NCBI GenBank assembly: GCA_963725615.1
Contig: CAVRZO010000001.1
Coordinates: 372,001 to 436,000 of the forward strand
Direction: 5' to 3'
Length of the DNA stretch: 64,000 nt
Origin: JAIQFF01 sp963725615
GTDB taxonomy: Bacteria; Acidobacteriota; Terriglobia; Terriglobales; Acidobacteriaceae
Positions 33,218 to 42,425 of this stretch are shown piece by piece. Numbering within the stretch: position 1 is the stretch's first letter; each line of letters begins with the position of its first letter. The notes beneath the pieces were generated by a model. That model saw only the letters and a list, made by a program, of their open reading frames with translations, did no database searches and had not been told where the DNA came from. The translations under genes and the position numbers were made by a program.

Positions 33218-34783
33218 GTGAACGTTCATCTGATCAACCCGAGCCACGTGTCGTTCGGGACCGCAGTCATCACTCCTCGTTGGCAATATGTATTAGCCGG
33301 CGCCACTCCCAGGAGCTTCGGCGACCCTATCCTGGTGGATGAAACCCTCAGCCAGATGGATCCCGAGCGCATTCAGCCCGGCGATGCCGTTGGTATCAGC
33401 ATTCACACCGCGAATGCGTTGCGCGGCTATGAGATAGGGAACCTGGCGCGCCAGCGCGGGGCCTACGTAATTTTTGGCGGAATCCACGCCACCCTCTATC
33501 CCGAGGAAGCCCGCGAGTTGGGCGGAGCCCATTCGGTGGTGCTGGGGGATGGCGACGTGGCCTGGCCGGTGGCGCTGGCCGACTGCGAAAAAGGCACCCC
33601 GCTGCCGGTCTACCACGGAGGCAAAATCGAGGCCAGCAGTTTCGTGGCCGCCCGTTGGGAACTGATTCCGCGCAGTCGTTATATGTGGGCGTCGGTGCAA
33701 ACCGTGCGCGGATGCCCCAAACATTGCTCTTTCTGCTCGGTCTGGCGCACCGATGGCCAGCGTCCCCGGCAGCGTACCTCGGATGTAGTCATGGAAGAAG
33801 TGGTCCAGTTACGCCGCCTGGGATTTCGCTTTATCGCCTTGGCTGACGACAATTTCTACCCGGTCACTCTCACCGACTTGAACCTGGCCCGGCTGCAGAA
33901 GAACTTCGCCCGAGTGACTGAGCTCGAAGCCCTGCGGGCGGAGCGGTTTGAACTCATGTCGCGCCTGGCCCACCTTCCCGATGACATGGTCTTCTTTACC
34001 CAGATCACCATGGAAGCCGCCGAGGATACCGACTTTCTGGATGCCATGAGAGCAGCCCGCATCAAGGGCGCCCTGGTCGGTGTGGAAGCGGTGACCCCGG
34101 CCGGCTTGAAAGATGTCTACAAGGATTTCAATCTCTCGGGCGAGCACTTGATCGAGCGCCTGCGAGTTTTCCGCAGCCACGGTGTCCATGTGCTCGGATC
34201 TTTCATTTTCGGACTGCCCAGCGACCGTCCCGAAACTTTCGACGCCACCGCGGCCGCTGCCATCAGCGCTGATCTCACCTTCGCCCAGTTCGTCACCTTG
34301 AGTCCCTACCCCGGCACCGTGGATTTTGATCGCTGGGAAAAAGGATTGGGGGCCACGCCACCAACCATCGCCGGAGTGCCGCTTACCCGGCGCTGGCTTA
34401 TTCCACAGGCGCTCCGTCCCAAACTCTATTGGGACCATCCGGTCATGACCGCCGAGGAAATAAGGTCGCGAACCCAAGCCGTATGGGACAACTTCTACAG
34501 CCTGGGATCGATCTGGAAGCGGTCGCGATTCATCAAGTCCAGCCGCGGCCGGCTGGCCTTCGTGCTGATTTCGAAAATTTACCGCCAGATGTATGCCGAT
34601 ACCGGCATCGCTACCGACAGTGCCCGAGTCTCGTGGTCAGGCCGCTGGGCGCGCTGGCTGGCCAAGCCCTGCCGTCGCCTGTTCGCGGGAGCTCCCATGC
34701 CCGACCTCGATGTGCCGCAGTTTGTGGGCCCGGTGCTGGTCCCGGTTGGAGCAGGTTCCGCTCCGACCCTGCCCGGCGTCTAG
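33218..34783 (+). CDS. B12-binding radical SAM protein
   Basis: 521 residues. The start is the GTG at 33218 with AAGGAGC 8 nt upstream. The N-terminal Rossmann-like cobalamin-binding region (ISIHTANALRG, VIFGGIHATLYPEEA, GDGDVAWP) precedes the radical SAM core with the 4Fe-4S ligands Cys166-x3-Cys170-x2-Cys173 (CPKHCSFC), then FIALADDNFYP, GALVGVEAVTP and GSFIFGLPSD. This is a class B architecture, seen in methyltransferases and in hopanoid or natural-product enzymes. The C-terminal 130 residues are basic. No pathway genes are adjacent, so the reaction is unknown. Confidence 0.88.
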   Translation: MNVHLINPSHVSFGTAVITPRWQYVLAGATPRSFGDPILVDETLSQMDPERIQPGDAVGISIHTANALRGYEIGNLARQRGAYVIFGGIHATLYPEEARELGGAHSVVLGDGDVAWPVALADCEKGTPLPVYHGGKIEASSFVAARWELIPRSRYMWASVQTVRGCPKHCSFCSVWRTDGQRPRQRTSDVVMEEVVQLRRLGFRFIALADDNFYPVTLTDLNLARLQKNFARVTELEALRAERFELMSRLAHLPDDMVFFTQITMEAAEDTDFLDAMRAARIKGALVGVEAVTPAGLKDVYKDFNLSGEHLIERLRVFRSHGVHVLGSFIFGLPSDRPETFDATAAAAISADLTFAQFVTLSPYPGTVDFDRWEKGLGATPPTIAGVPLTRRWLIPQALRPKLYWDHPVMTAEEIRSRTQAVWDNFYSLGSIWKRSRFIKSSRGRLAFVLISKIYRQMYADTGIATDSARVSWSGRWARWLAKPCRRLFAGAPMPDLDVPQFVGPVLVPVGAGSAPTLPGV

Positions 34784-34885
34784 TTCACCGCCGAATCAAA
34801 AAGCCTGCGGCGTGGATGGTTCGGGAAAGATGCGGCCGCCAACGGGTAGTGGCTCAGTTTGGATTTCGGTACCCTTAGATGACCT

Positions 34886-35015
34886 GTCATCCTGAACTTG
34901 CGAAGAGCCTGCTCTGAGCGAAGTCGAAGGGATTAGCGCGAAGCGAATATTGACGACGGCGGAGTGATGGGCGGTACGCGCCAGATCCTTCACGACTGAA
35001 GTCGTTCAGGATGAC
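34886..35015. repeat. GTCATCCTGA palindrome, class C
   Basis: GTCATCCTGAAC at the left pairs with GTTCAGGATGAC at the right (35004-35015). GAGCGAAGTCGAAGG and GACTGAAGTC lie inside. Between the convergent radical SAM and kinase genes. Confidence 0.6.
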
Positions 35016-35067
35016 GCCGGTGCGGGAGATTTATTTTCTGGGCGACTATGGAAACCGTACGTCGTAG

Positions 35068-37761
35068 TTACGGAAAACGCACATCGAGGCTGTAGATTTC
35101 CTGCGTGCTCTTATCGCGCATCATGAGCAGCGAGTCATCGGATGCCAATCCGATCCAGAATTCCCACGGATCGAAGCCACGCGGAACGTCCTTCAGGCTG
35201 AACAAGCGTTCCAGGTTTCCGTTGGCCACATTCACGCGCACGAAGTCATCGGTCTTGTCGGAGTAATCCTCCGCATAGAGATACTTTCCATCGTGTGACC
35301 AGGTCTCGAAACCGAAGCGCGCTACCGCGAGCTGCTTCCAACTTTTCTTGTCCGTGTCATAGAGCATCAGCTTAGTGGAATCCGCGGACAGCGCCGCAAT
35401 GTACCGCCCATCCTGCGAGCAGCGAGGACTGAAAAGGTTTTCCGAGCCCGGCACATCTGAGATTTGCGAAGTCTTCACGTCAACCACGTGAATGTTCGGG
35501 CCGGATGGGGTTCCGTATTCCAGCCAGGGCATGCCCGCGAACACAATGGCAGCACCTTTGGGCATCCACGTAGGATCGCCCTGGTTGCGGTCTCCCGCCG
35601 TCACTTCCTGCGGCGTGCCGCCCTCGGCGGGCGTGACGAAGATCTTCCACGGTCTTCCCGGACGCGAAGCCATGAATGCGACCTGCGTGCCATCCGGCGA
35701 CCACCGTGGCATGTGGGCTTGCATCGGCGCGTAGGTGAGTTGGGTGCGTGAAGTTCCGTCCAGCTTGCTTCTCCATAGCGTGAGCTCGGGATGCACCACG
35801 TACGTGATCCAGTCGCCATTGCGCTGGATGTCGGCCTCGCCCGCTGAAACGCCCGGCAGGTAAACGGAAAATTGCTGCGACTTGCTGTCCAGACCGATCA
35901 AATCGAAGCGGCGCTGCTGGCCGATCACGAACAGCTTCTTTCCATCCGCGCTCGGAGTCGGATTGCTGAAGAGAAGCGGCCCCACGGTCAGCTGGGTGGG
36001 CTCGCCGGCTTTGCGAAAAAAAGATGTGTCCTCGCGCCGGGCCCAGATGTTCTGGGTGTGGTCGCGCGTCGACTCGAAAAGGAAATATTCGCCGTCTGAC
36101 GTCCAGGCCCCGCCAAATTCCTGAGGGGGTTTGTTCCACTCCGGCAATAGCGGGTGCAGACCTTTGCCGTCCGGCGAGACCTCCCACAGCGATGAAGTGC
36201 GCTGGTTGGTGTCCCGGACCGTGAAACGCAAGCGGCGGCCATCGGGAGAAAAGCGGGGCGCAAAAGGAACTCCCGATACAGTCACTAGCTCGCGCGAATC
36301 GGTTCCATCCGGATTGCACACATACAGGCTCGACTTCCTGACATACACGATATGCTGGCCGTCCGGCGCCCAAGTGGCGCCGTGCGCCAGGACATCCCCC
36401 ACCTGCCGCAGCGTGCCCGCCGGAAGCGGCAATATCCAGACCGGCCACTCCGTCTCCGAACCTTCCGCTACGCCTTTCACCAGCAACTCAGAACGGCCCG
36501 GATAGAAGTCATAGATGTCGGCGCTCACCAGCGAGCTGGGTACGGGCGCCGTTTCTCCGCCCGAAGTCGAAACCTGCCTTAGCACGGAATGGCCGCTGAC
36601 ATTTTCGGAGAAGTAGAGCCGTGTGCCATCCGTGACCAGGGAGCGCTTCGAGATGCCGTCGCTTGTAATCTGCAGGGACGAAAGCACCACGGGCGAGGAC
36701 TCCGGCGATCTCATGAACAGGACACCGACAAGCAGTGCGGCAGCGGCACAGATCGCCATCACAACCTTGGCGGCAGTCCCAACCCTCGCCTGCGGCTTAA
36801 GCGGCGTGGCCGTAGTGGTGAAGAAGGAACGGATTCGCTCTTTTGAGTCTGGCGCGGGTTTTACGGCTGACCCTGCAGCCGGCGCTAGCCCCGACTCCGT
36901 GGCCCGGCGCAGGTTCTGCAGATCGGTCCGCATTTCGGCTGCGGTGGCATAACGCCGCGCCGGGTCCTTCTCCAGAGCCTTGCGCACGATGCGCTCCAGT
37001 TCAAGCGGGGTTGCCGGGTCAAATCGCAACGGCCATTCCGGCACGCCGTGAATAAGCGAGTCGAAAGCCGCCGCCGTTGTCTGTCCCGTGAAAGGCAGCA
37101 CTCCCGTCGCCATCTCGTAGAGCACGACTCCAAAAGAGAACAAATCTGTACGCGAATCCAGCGCCAGACCCAGCGCCTGCTCCGGCGACATGTACGGAAT
37201 GGTTCCCAGGGCAGACCCCCGGCGATTGAGTTCTTCCGGAGATCGCGTGATCCCACCGAAGGTGTCGCCACTGATCGTGGCTTCGTCACCCACCGCAAGC
37301 TTGGCCAGGCCAAAATCCAGGACCTTGGCGTGTCCGCGCTTGGTGACAAAGATATTGGCCGGCTTGATGTCGCGATGAATGATGCCGTGCGCGTGAGCGG
37401 CATCGAGCGCGTCCGCGATCTCGATACCCAGGTCCAGCAACTGGGCCAGGGGCAGGCGGCCCTCGCCGATGCGCTGACGGAGAGTCGTACCGTCGAGAAA
37501 CTCCATCGCGATGAAGCGCCGGCGCTGCGCTTCACCGACTTCGTAGATCACACAAATGTTGGGATGATTCAGGGCGGAAGCGGCGCGCGCTTCCCAGCGA
37601 AATCGTTCCAGCACCACCGGATCCTGGGCGACCAGCTCCGGCAGAAATTTAAGCGCCACCATCCGGCGCAACTCGGTGTCCTCGGCCTTGTAGACCACAC
37701 CCATCCCGCCGCCACCGAGTTCTTCGATGATCCGGTAATGCGAGATGGTATGGCCGATCAC
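35068..37761 (-). CDS. Ser/Thr protein kinase fused to TolB-like beta-propeller
   Basis: 897 residues. N-terminal Hanks-type kinase: Gly loop GGGGMGVV (16-23), Lys38, HRDIKPAN (129-136) and DFG (149-151), with an activation loop and SPEQAL. A juxtamembrane linker and one TM (about 332-350, VVMAICAAAALLVGVLFM) lead to an extracytoplasmic domain of about 540 residues made of PD40/TolB-type blades (WAPDGQHIVYVRKS, FSPDGRRLRFTV, TSDGEYFLFEST, WSPDGTQVAFMA). Transmembrane kinases with propeller sensors are frequent in Acidobacteriota. The propeller may sense peptides, glycans or a partner protein. Confidence 0.93.
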   Translation of the reverse strand: MIGHTISHYRIIEELGGGGMGVVYKAEDTELRRMVALKFLPELVAQDPVVLERFRWEARAASALNHPNICVIYEVGEAQRRRFIAMEFLDGTTLRQRIGEGRLPLAQLLDLGIEIADALDAAHAHGIIHRDIKPANIFVTKRGHAKVLDFGLAKLAVGDEATISGDTFGGITRSPEELNRRGSALGTIPYMSPEQALGLALDSRTDLFSFGVVLYEMATGVLPFTGQTTAAAFDSLIHGVPEWPLRFDPATPLELERIVRKALEKDPARRYATAAEMRTDLQNLRRATESGLAPAAGSAVKPAPDSKERIRSFFTTTATPLKPQARVGTAAKVVMAICAAAALLVGVLFMRSPESSPVVLSSLQITSDGISKRSLVTDGTRLYFSENVSGHSVLRQVSTSGGETAPVPSSLVSADIYDFYPGRSELLVKGVAEGSETEWPVWILPLPAGTLRQVGDVLAHGATWAPDGQHIVYVRKSSLYVCNPDGTDSRELVTVSGVPFAPRFSPDGRRLRFTVRDTNQRTSSLWEVSPDGKGLHPLLPEWNKPPQEFGGAWTSDGEYFLFESTRDHTQNIWARREDTSFFRKAGEPTQLTVGPLLFSNPTPSADGKKLFVIGQQRRFDLIGLDSKSQQFSVYLPGVSAGEADIQRNGDWITYVVHPELTLWRSKLDGTSRTQLTYAPMQAHMPRWSPDGTQVAFMASRPGRPWKIFVTPAEGGTPQEVTAGDRNQGDPTWMPKGAAIVFAGMPWLEYGTPSGPNIHVVDVKTSQISDVPGSENLFSPRCSQDGRYIAALSADSTKLMLYDTDKKSWKQLAVARFGFETWSHDGKYLYAEDYSDKTDDFVRVNVANGNLERLFSLKDVPRGFDPWEFWIGLASDDSLLMMRDKSTQEIYSLDVRFP

Positions 37762-37845
37762 CCGGGCCTGAATCTTATGTAGAAGCGACAGCGCAAGTCA
37801 ATGAAAGCCGGGGGAGTTGGGTACGCTGCGAACCGTCGGGAACCA

Positions 37846-37977
37846 CCACAGTCCGCGTGGGGACAGCCGCCCCGGCTGTCCGGCGGAGCGAAGCTCCGCT
37901 GTGTAACCGCCGGCATAGATTTGTCGAGCTTGGCTCGAAGGGACAGCCGAGGGCCGCTGTCCCCGCGTGGACTGTGG
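37846..37977. repeat. Long imperfect palindrome, class A
   Basis: Outer arms CCACAGTCCGCGTGGGGACAGC and GCTGTCCCCGCGTGGACTGTGG, inner CGGAGCGAAGCTCCG and TCGAGCTTGGCTCGA. The surrounding gap 37762-38196 holds nothing else apart from a weak CTTTGAGACCTTTGCAG motif near 38035. Confidence 0.75.
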
Positions 37978-38196
37978 CATGTCGACAACGGGCCCTGAAA
38001 GTCAGGCGATTCTCTTAGCGACCTCTGCGGAGTCCTTTGAGACCTTTGCAGTTAACAGCTCTCTGACCCCGACCTTCGCAAGCGGAAAATTCAACTGAGC
38101 TACTGGCCAACGATTGCGTAGATTGACATGGGTGCACCTGCGGGAGTAGGGTTGGGCGGCTTTTCAACGATTCCCTCAAAACTTAAGGAGAGCAAT

Positions 38197-38571
38197 ATGC
38201 GAGTGCGACTAGCGCTTTATGGGGTGGCGGTGTGCCTCTGTCTTTCCGCAATCGTCTGCGCCCAGGATGCGGTCAAGACCGATCCCAAACATTACACAGT
38301 CGTGACCGAAAACGATCAGGTACGGATACTAAAAGTACACTACGGCCCGCACGAGAAGTCGATCATGCACAGCCATCCCGCCACGGTTGCGGTGTTCCTC
38401 ACCGACGCCAAGGGGCAGTTCAGTTTTCCGGACGGGAAGAAGACACCCTTTAACGTCAAGGCAGGCGATTCGCAATATGAGGCCGCCGCTACCCACCTGC
38501 CGGAAAATACAAGCGACGTTGGAATGGATGTGATCGTGGTCGAACTGAAAGGCCATGCCGCCAAGCCCTAA
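38197..38571 (+). CDS. Secreted cupin protein
   Basis: 124 residues from the ATG at 38197 with AAGGAG upstream. Signal peptide to about residue 23 (IVCAQD). The mature protein is a compact cupin: VRILKVHYGPHEKSIMHSHP gives two His of the metal motif, and TVAVFLTDAKGQFSFPDGK and VGMDVIVVELKG are strands. The classical Glu of motif 1 is not obvious, so metal binding is uncertain. Periplasmic; function unknown. Confidence 0.8.
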   Translation: MRVRLALYGVAVCLCLSAIVCAQDAVKTDPKHYTVVTENDQVRILKVHYGPHEKSIMHSHPATVAVFLTDAKGQFSFPDGKKTPFNVKAGDSQYEAAATHLPENTSDVGMDVIVVELKGHAAKP

Positions 38572-38786
38572 GGACGGAGAAGAACTGGTCTGGCCGAGGA
38601 GGCCGTCCCGACCCAGCTATCTCATCACGGTATGCTAAGGCGTCACTCGCCCCGGCGGTGGCGCCAAGGCAGTCCGGCCTGCTCCAAACTACTGGGCTAG
38701 ACATTCGTCCACGACACATTTCCACCCAATGGTCGCACACCCAATGCCCGTAAGGAATTGCCTCAGGAAGGGATTATGATGGCAAG

Positions 38787-38996
38787 GTGCGATACTACAC
38801 CACCAAATCGATGAACGGCGGCACCACATTCAAGTGCTCCTTGTGTGAGCACACCGTAACCACCCTGAATTTCAACAGTACCATCGGCAACCGCCGCACC
38901 CAGGCGGCAACTGCGATGAACCAGCATGCGGCGGCATCGCATTTGCCCTCCCACCCGCCCGGTCCAGCCAAGATGGGCGGCCACGGCGCACTTTAA
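38787..38996 (+). CDS. Small Cys2-His protein, possible zinc binder
   Basis: 69 codons from a GTG at 38787, or 61 from the ATG at 38811. FKCSLCEHTVTTL followed 25-30 residues later by NQHAAASH resembles a C-x2-C ... H-x5-H zinc site. The tail is Pro/His/Gly-rich. No strong ribosome site; unknown family. Confidence 0.45.
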   Translation: MRYYTTKSMNGGTTFKCSLCEHTVTTLNFNSTIGNRRTQAATAMNQHAAASHLPSHPPGPAKMGGHGAL

Positions 38997-39007
38997 GCCG
39001 ACACCCG

Positions 39008-39829
39008 TTACGCGACAAAGTTCTCAAGCGTGCCAATCCCATCGATAGCAATACGGATCGTGTCGCCCCTCGACAGCGTGAATTCATCTTCCGGCACGAT
39101 GCCGGTCCCGGTCAGGAGAAACACCCCGTGAGGGAAACTATTATCGCGGAAGAGGAACTCGGCTAGCTCCTTGGGTTCGCGCTTGAGTTCTGCCAGCGTG
39201 GTGCTTCCTTCAAACACAGTCTTGCCCTCGCGCACGATCTCCAACTCGATGGATGTCTCACGGGGAGGCTGCGCGGAAAGCAGAATACAAGGACCAAGAG
39301 CACAACTGCCGTCGTAAATCTTGGCCTGCGGAAGGTAAAGCGGGTTCTCCGCTTCGATGTCGCGCGAACTCATATCGTTGCCGATGGTATAGCCCACGAT
39401 TGCCCCGTCAGAATTGATAAGCACAGCCAACTCCGGTTCGGGCACCGACCACTTGGCGTCGGACCGAATGCGAACCGCCTGCCCCGGCCCAACCACGCGG
39501 CGACCTGTCGCCTTGAAAAAGAGTTCGGGCCTCTCGGCGTCATAGACTCGCTCGTAGCAGGTTCCTCCTCCCGCAGCTTTGCTTTCCTCGATCCGTGCCG
39601 TGCGGCTGCGATAGTAAGTCACGCCCGCGGCCCACACCTCCTGGCTGACCACAGGTGCGAGAATCGTGGCAGGATCAAAATTCGTCGCGGCCTTTTTGCC
39701 CGTAGCGGCAGCGGCTCGCGCATGCAGACCGGCGCGGCAAATAAATTCGTCCCACTCCGCCTCGAACACAGGATAGAACTCGTTGTTCTCCTCGACAAAC
39801 ACGCCTTTGGTTGTGCGATATAACTTCAC
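39008..39829 (-). CDS. Fumarylacetoacetate-hydrolase-family protein (AraD1/GguC-like)
   Basis: 273 residues. The FAH fold is seen in VWAAGVTYYRSRTARIEES, the metal-ligand region KWSVPEPELAVLI, GNDMSSRDIEAENPLYLPQA, YDGSCALGP and TGTGIVPEDEFTL. This pattern matches the sugar-acid branch of the family (AraD1/GguC type), acting on 2-keto-3-deoxy or 2,4-diketo sugar acids, rather than tyrosine catabolism. Cytoplasmic and Mg-dependent by family. Leftward, codirectional with the phosphotriesterase-like and aldo/keto reductase genes, but 337 bp away. Confidence 0.85.
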   Translation of the reverse strand: MKLYRTTKGVFVEENNEFYPVFEAEWDEFICRAGLHARAAAATGKKAATNFDPATILAPVVSQEVWAAGVTYYRSRTARIEESKAAGGGTCYERVYDAERPELFFKATGRRVVGPGQAVRIRSDAKWSVPEPELAVLINSDGAIVGYTIGNDMSSRDIEAENPLYLPQAKIYDGSCALGPCILLSAQPPRETSIELEIVREGKTVFEGSTTLAELKREPKELAEFLFRDNSFPHGVFLLTGTGIVPEDEFTLSRGDTIRIAIDGIGTLENFVA

Positions 39830-40166
39830 GTGCCTACCCTCTCATGACTCGAACGTTAGCCACGTTTCGGTACCAGGAATCAGGGAATTCCGGCGATCAC
39901 GGACATTGTGGAAGATAGTATTGGATTGCCAACCCGAAGGAAACGTCGGACGCTCTGTGCGTGTTCTACAGGACGGCGCTGGCAGTATCGCTGAGGACGC
40001 AGTCTCGTGCTAACTCTTCTCCGGAAAATCCCTGCAAAACAGGGGAAGGTACAGGGAAGAATGCGCTTTGGGGCCCCGGTTTCGCATCAGGTGCCGCAAC
40101 GAACCGCGTAGCAAACGGGTTGTGGCTCAAGGGCCTTCCGGATCGCCGGCCAGACGGAAATGGCAT
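39830..40166. other. Intergenic stretch without recognisable gene
   Basis: 337 bp between the FAH gene start and the phosphotriesterase-like gene end. An open frame exists on the plus strand (39961-40194), but it has no ribosome site and its composition is not protein-like. CCCTGCAAAACAGGG (40030-40044) is a small hairpin. Confidence 0.4.
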
Positions 40167-41309
40167 TCATTGGGGCGATCTGATCGCTTCGTAGGTCGGG
40201 CCACCCGCAGGCGACGTAACATCCAGTTTTGATGTTTCTCGGCTAGAGGTAGGTCGAATGGCAAAAGCGCGGGCCGGGTTTTCTACCATGAGTTTTCGAA
40301 TCGTGGCCTCGCTGCCACCACTCTTACGGAAAGCCGGAAGGAATACATCGGTAATGTAATTGAAGTCCCGAACCTCGCCACCATTCTCTTTGCCGACCTC
40401 ATACCAGCCGTTGTCGTGCGAGAGCAGGAGGCTACCGGCATGCCTCTCCGTCATCGCGCGCACCAGCTTGAGATGCAGTTCGAGTGGCTTTCTGCTGATG
40501 GCGTCGAACGAAACCCAGGCGCCGAGCTCCGCCACCGCCTGGTTGATGGGCAGCCCGTGGCCGTCAGAATGCGCCACAACAAAGCGGCCCGGGTTGGCCT
40601 TTTCACCGATGAATAGCTTCGCAGCTGCCAACCCAGCCGGACCGCCTCCAGTGTGGCAGGTCACAGCCAAGCCGGTTCTTTTTGAAGTACGTGCAGAGGC
40701 TCGCACGATCTTTTCATCGATCGAAGAAAGGCGAGCGGAATCGCTTTCGATTTCATCGACGCCAATCTTAATGAAACCCGGTCTTACCCCGCTATCCTCA
40801 ATGCCGTTGTTCCACTCCCGCACCCAGCGGTCGGCGAGCTGATCTGCGGTTTCGTCGTAGGCGTGCCTGGGCACAAACTTGTCATTCGCGCCGCCGTAGT
40901 ACCCGGTGTTGGTGACAATATGGAGCCCGGTTTCCTGGGCCAGACGTTTCAACACGCGCGGATCGCGCCCGATGTAGGCCGGTGTGCAATCGATGAATCC
41001 TGTCACCCCCCGCTGCTTCAACTGAGTGAGCACGGGCAGCATCCGTTTCACCACGGCTTCGACCTGCCAGCGACTCCGGTTTGTGTGCTCCGCGCCGATG
41101 AAATCACACATGACATGCTCATGAACAAGAGTCATTCCTAGTTTGGAGGCTGGGATTGGGCCAAGAACCGTCTGAATAAACCTGTCCGGAGCCTGAGTCG
41201 GGAGCGCATTGGCCGCTGCGGCAACCGCCAACAACGCGGCATCACGCAGAAATGTCCGTCGTGTCAGACCCATGGTCGGCGTCGTGGCGTTCTTGGCAAA
41301 CAACTTCAT
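40167..41309 (-). CDS. Tat-exported phosphotriesterase-family metal hydrolase
   Basis: 380 residues. Twin-arginine signal (LTRRTFLRDAALLAVAAAA). The amidohydrolase TIM barrel begins TVLGPIPASKLGMT, with metal ligands His63-x-His65 (LVHEHVMCDF), a Lys in PGFIKIGVDE that could be the carbamylated bridge, His in VTCHTGGG, VVAHSDGHG and Asp in LLSHDNGW. Phosphotriesterase-like enzymes include lactonases, so a lactone from sugar oxidation is a plausible substrate given the FAH and aldo/keto reductase neighbours. 120 bp separate it from the reductase. Confidence 0.87.
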   Translation of the reverse strand: MKLFAKNATTPTMGLTRRTFLRDAALLAVAAAANALPTQAPDRFIQTVLGPIPASKLGMTLVHEHVMCDFIGAEHTNRSRWQVEAVVKRMLPVLTQLKQRGVTGFIDCTPAYIGRDPRVLKRLAQETGLHIVTNTGYYGGANDKFVPRHAYDETADQLADRWVREWNNGIEDSGVRPGFIKIGVDEIESDSARLSSIDEKIVRASARTSKRTGLAVTCHTGGGPAGLAAAKLFIGEKANPGRFVVAHSDGHGLPINQAVAELGAWVSFDAISRKPLELHLKLVRAMTERHAGSLLLSHDNGWYEVGKENGGEVRDFNYITDVFLPAFRKSGGSEATIRKLMVENPARAFAIRPTSSRETSKLDVTSPAGGPTYEAIRSPQ

Positions 41310-41429
41310 CGTGAGGGGTCAGTGTTTGGATGGCCCAGGCTTGGGTCCTTTATCCTGGGAATCGCTTTTAGATCAGAACCCAGATTCGCAAAAGCAAGAA
41401 TCCGCCCCTCCCGCGTCGGTAGGCCACAA

Positions 41430-42425
41430 TCAGGCGCAGAATACCTTCGGATTCGCTGTTGGTCCGTCCAGGTGTCCTACGAGTTTCTTCTCCAGTCCGT
41501 CGCGCGATGGCGTGAGCTCTCGCCGGAGGTGCTCCATCTCCACTTCCGGTAGCGGAGAGAAGTTCCGCGCCACTTCAATATTATGCTCGAGCATATTCAG
41601 ACGTGGCATTCCCACAACAGCGGTTGTTACCGGCAAGCTCATCGAATAGCGCAGCAAAGAACTCATGTCACTTTTTCCGGATCCGCTTCCCAACAGATAT
41701 TCCTGCCCTGTCACCTTCATCGCAATAATGCCGAGATTCTTTTGTTTCGCGGCAGGTAAGGCGAGCTCTTCAAAACGTCCGTTCCGCGAGGGATTCAGAG
41801 CCATCTGCACGCAGTCCAAATCGTTCCGCTGGATGGCTTGGGCCATCACTTCTCCATTGGTATGACTAGTCATGCCTATGAACCGCGTCATCTTCTGTTC
41901 ACGCGCCTCGAGTGCACCCTTAAGCGCCCCATCTGGCGCCTCGATCCGCGCCAGGTCATCGGCTTGGCCCAAGCTGTGAATGTGGACTAGATCCACATGA
42001 TCCACCCGCAGGCGCTTTAGGCTGCCCTCCAGCCGCCGCAAAAATTCGTCTCGCGTTCGATCCGGAATCTTGGTTGCGAGCCACACTTCCTGGCGGCGGG
42101 TCGCCATCACCTGGCCGACTCGCGACTCGCTCTTGCCATCTCCGTATGCATACGCCGTGTCTATATAAGTAATACCAAGATCAATCGCTCGATTCAGCGC
42201 CGCCAGCGCCTTGTCTTCGCCCTGATACATGAGGAAGCGGCTGCCGCATCCGAATGCCAGAATCGAAACTTTGGCCCCAGTTCGTCCCAGAGTCCGCGAC
42301 GGAAGCGGATCCACCCTGATAGGCCGGGCGGCCGCAACGTCCTTCAGAAACGACAAACTTGCGCCAGCCGCAGCCCCCAAACCAATTCGCTCAAAAAAAT
42401 TTCTGCGAGAGAGCTCTTTGCTCAT
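41430..42425 (-). CDS. Tat-exported aldo/keto reductase
   Basis: 331 residues from the ATG at 42425 (GAGGAGAAG upstream). Tat motif LSRRNFFERIGLGAAAG. AKR features: RTLGRTGAKVSILAFGCGS, catalytic Asp and Tyr in YIDTAYAYGDGKSE, Lys in WLATKIPD, VDLVHIHSLG, and VTTAVVGMPRLNML. It is a paralogue of the enzyme at 28058. Head of a leftward group with the phosphotriesterase-like and FAH genes, suggesting periplasmic sugar oxidation feeding a cytoplasmic keto-acid route (inference). Confidence 0.88.
   Translation of the reverse strand: MSKELSRRNFFERIGLGAAAGASLSFLKDVAAARPIRVDPLPSRTLGRTGAKVSILAFGCGSRFLMYQGEDKALAALNRAIDLGITYIDTAYAYGDGKSESRVGQVMATRRQEVWLATKIPDRTRDEFLRRLEGSLKRLRVDHVDLVHIHSLGQADDLARIEAPDGALKGALEAREQKMTRFIGMTSHTNGEVMAQAIQRNDLDCVQMALNPSRNGRFEELALPAAKQKNLGIIAMKVTGQEYLLGSGSGKSDMSSLLRYSMSLPVTTAVVGMPRLNMLEHNIEVARNFSPLPEVEMEHLRRELTPSRDGLEKKLVGHLDGPTANPKVFCA

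Noticed and set aside
39961..40194. 77-codon plus-strand frame
   Set aside because: No start signals and its composition looks like decayed spacer sequence.
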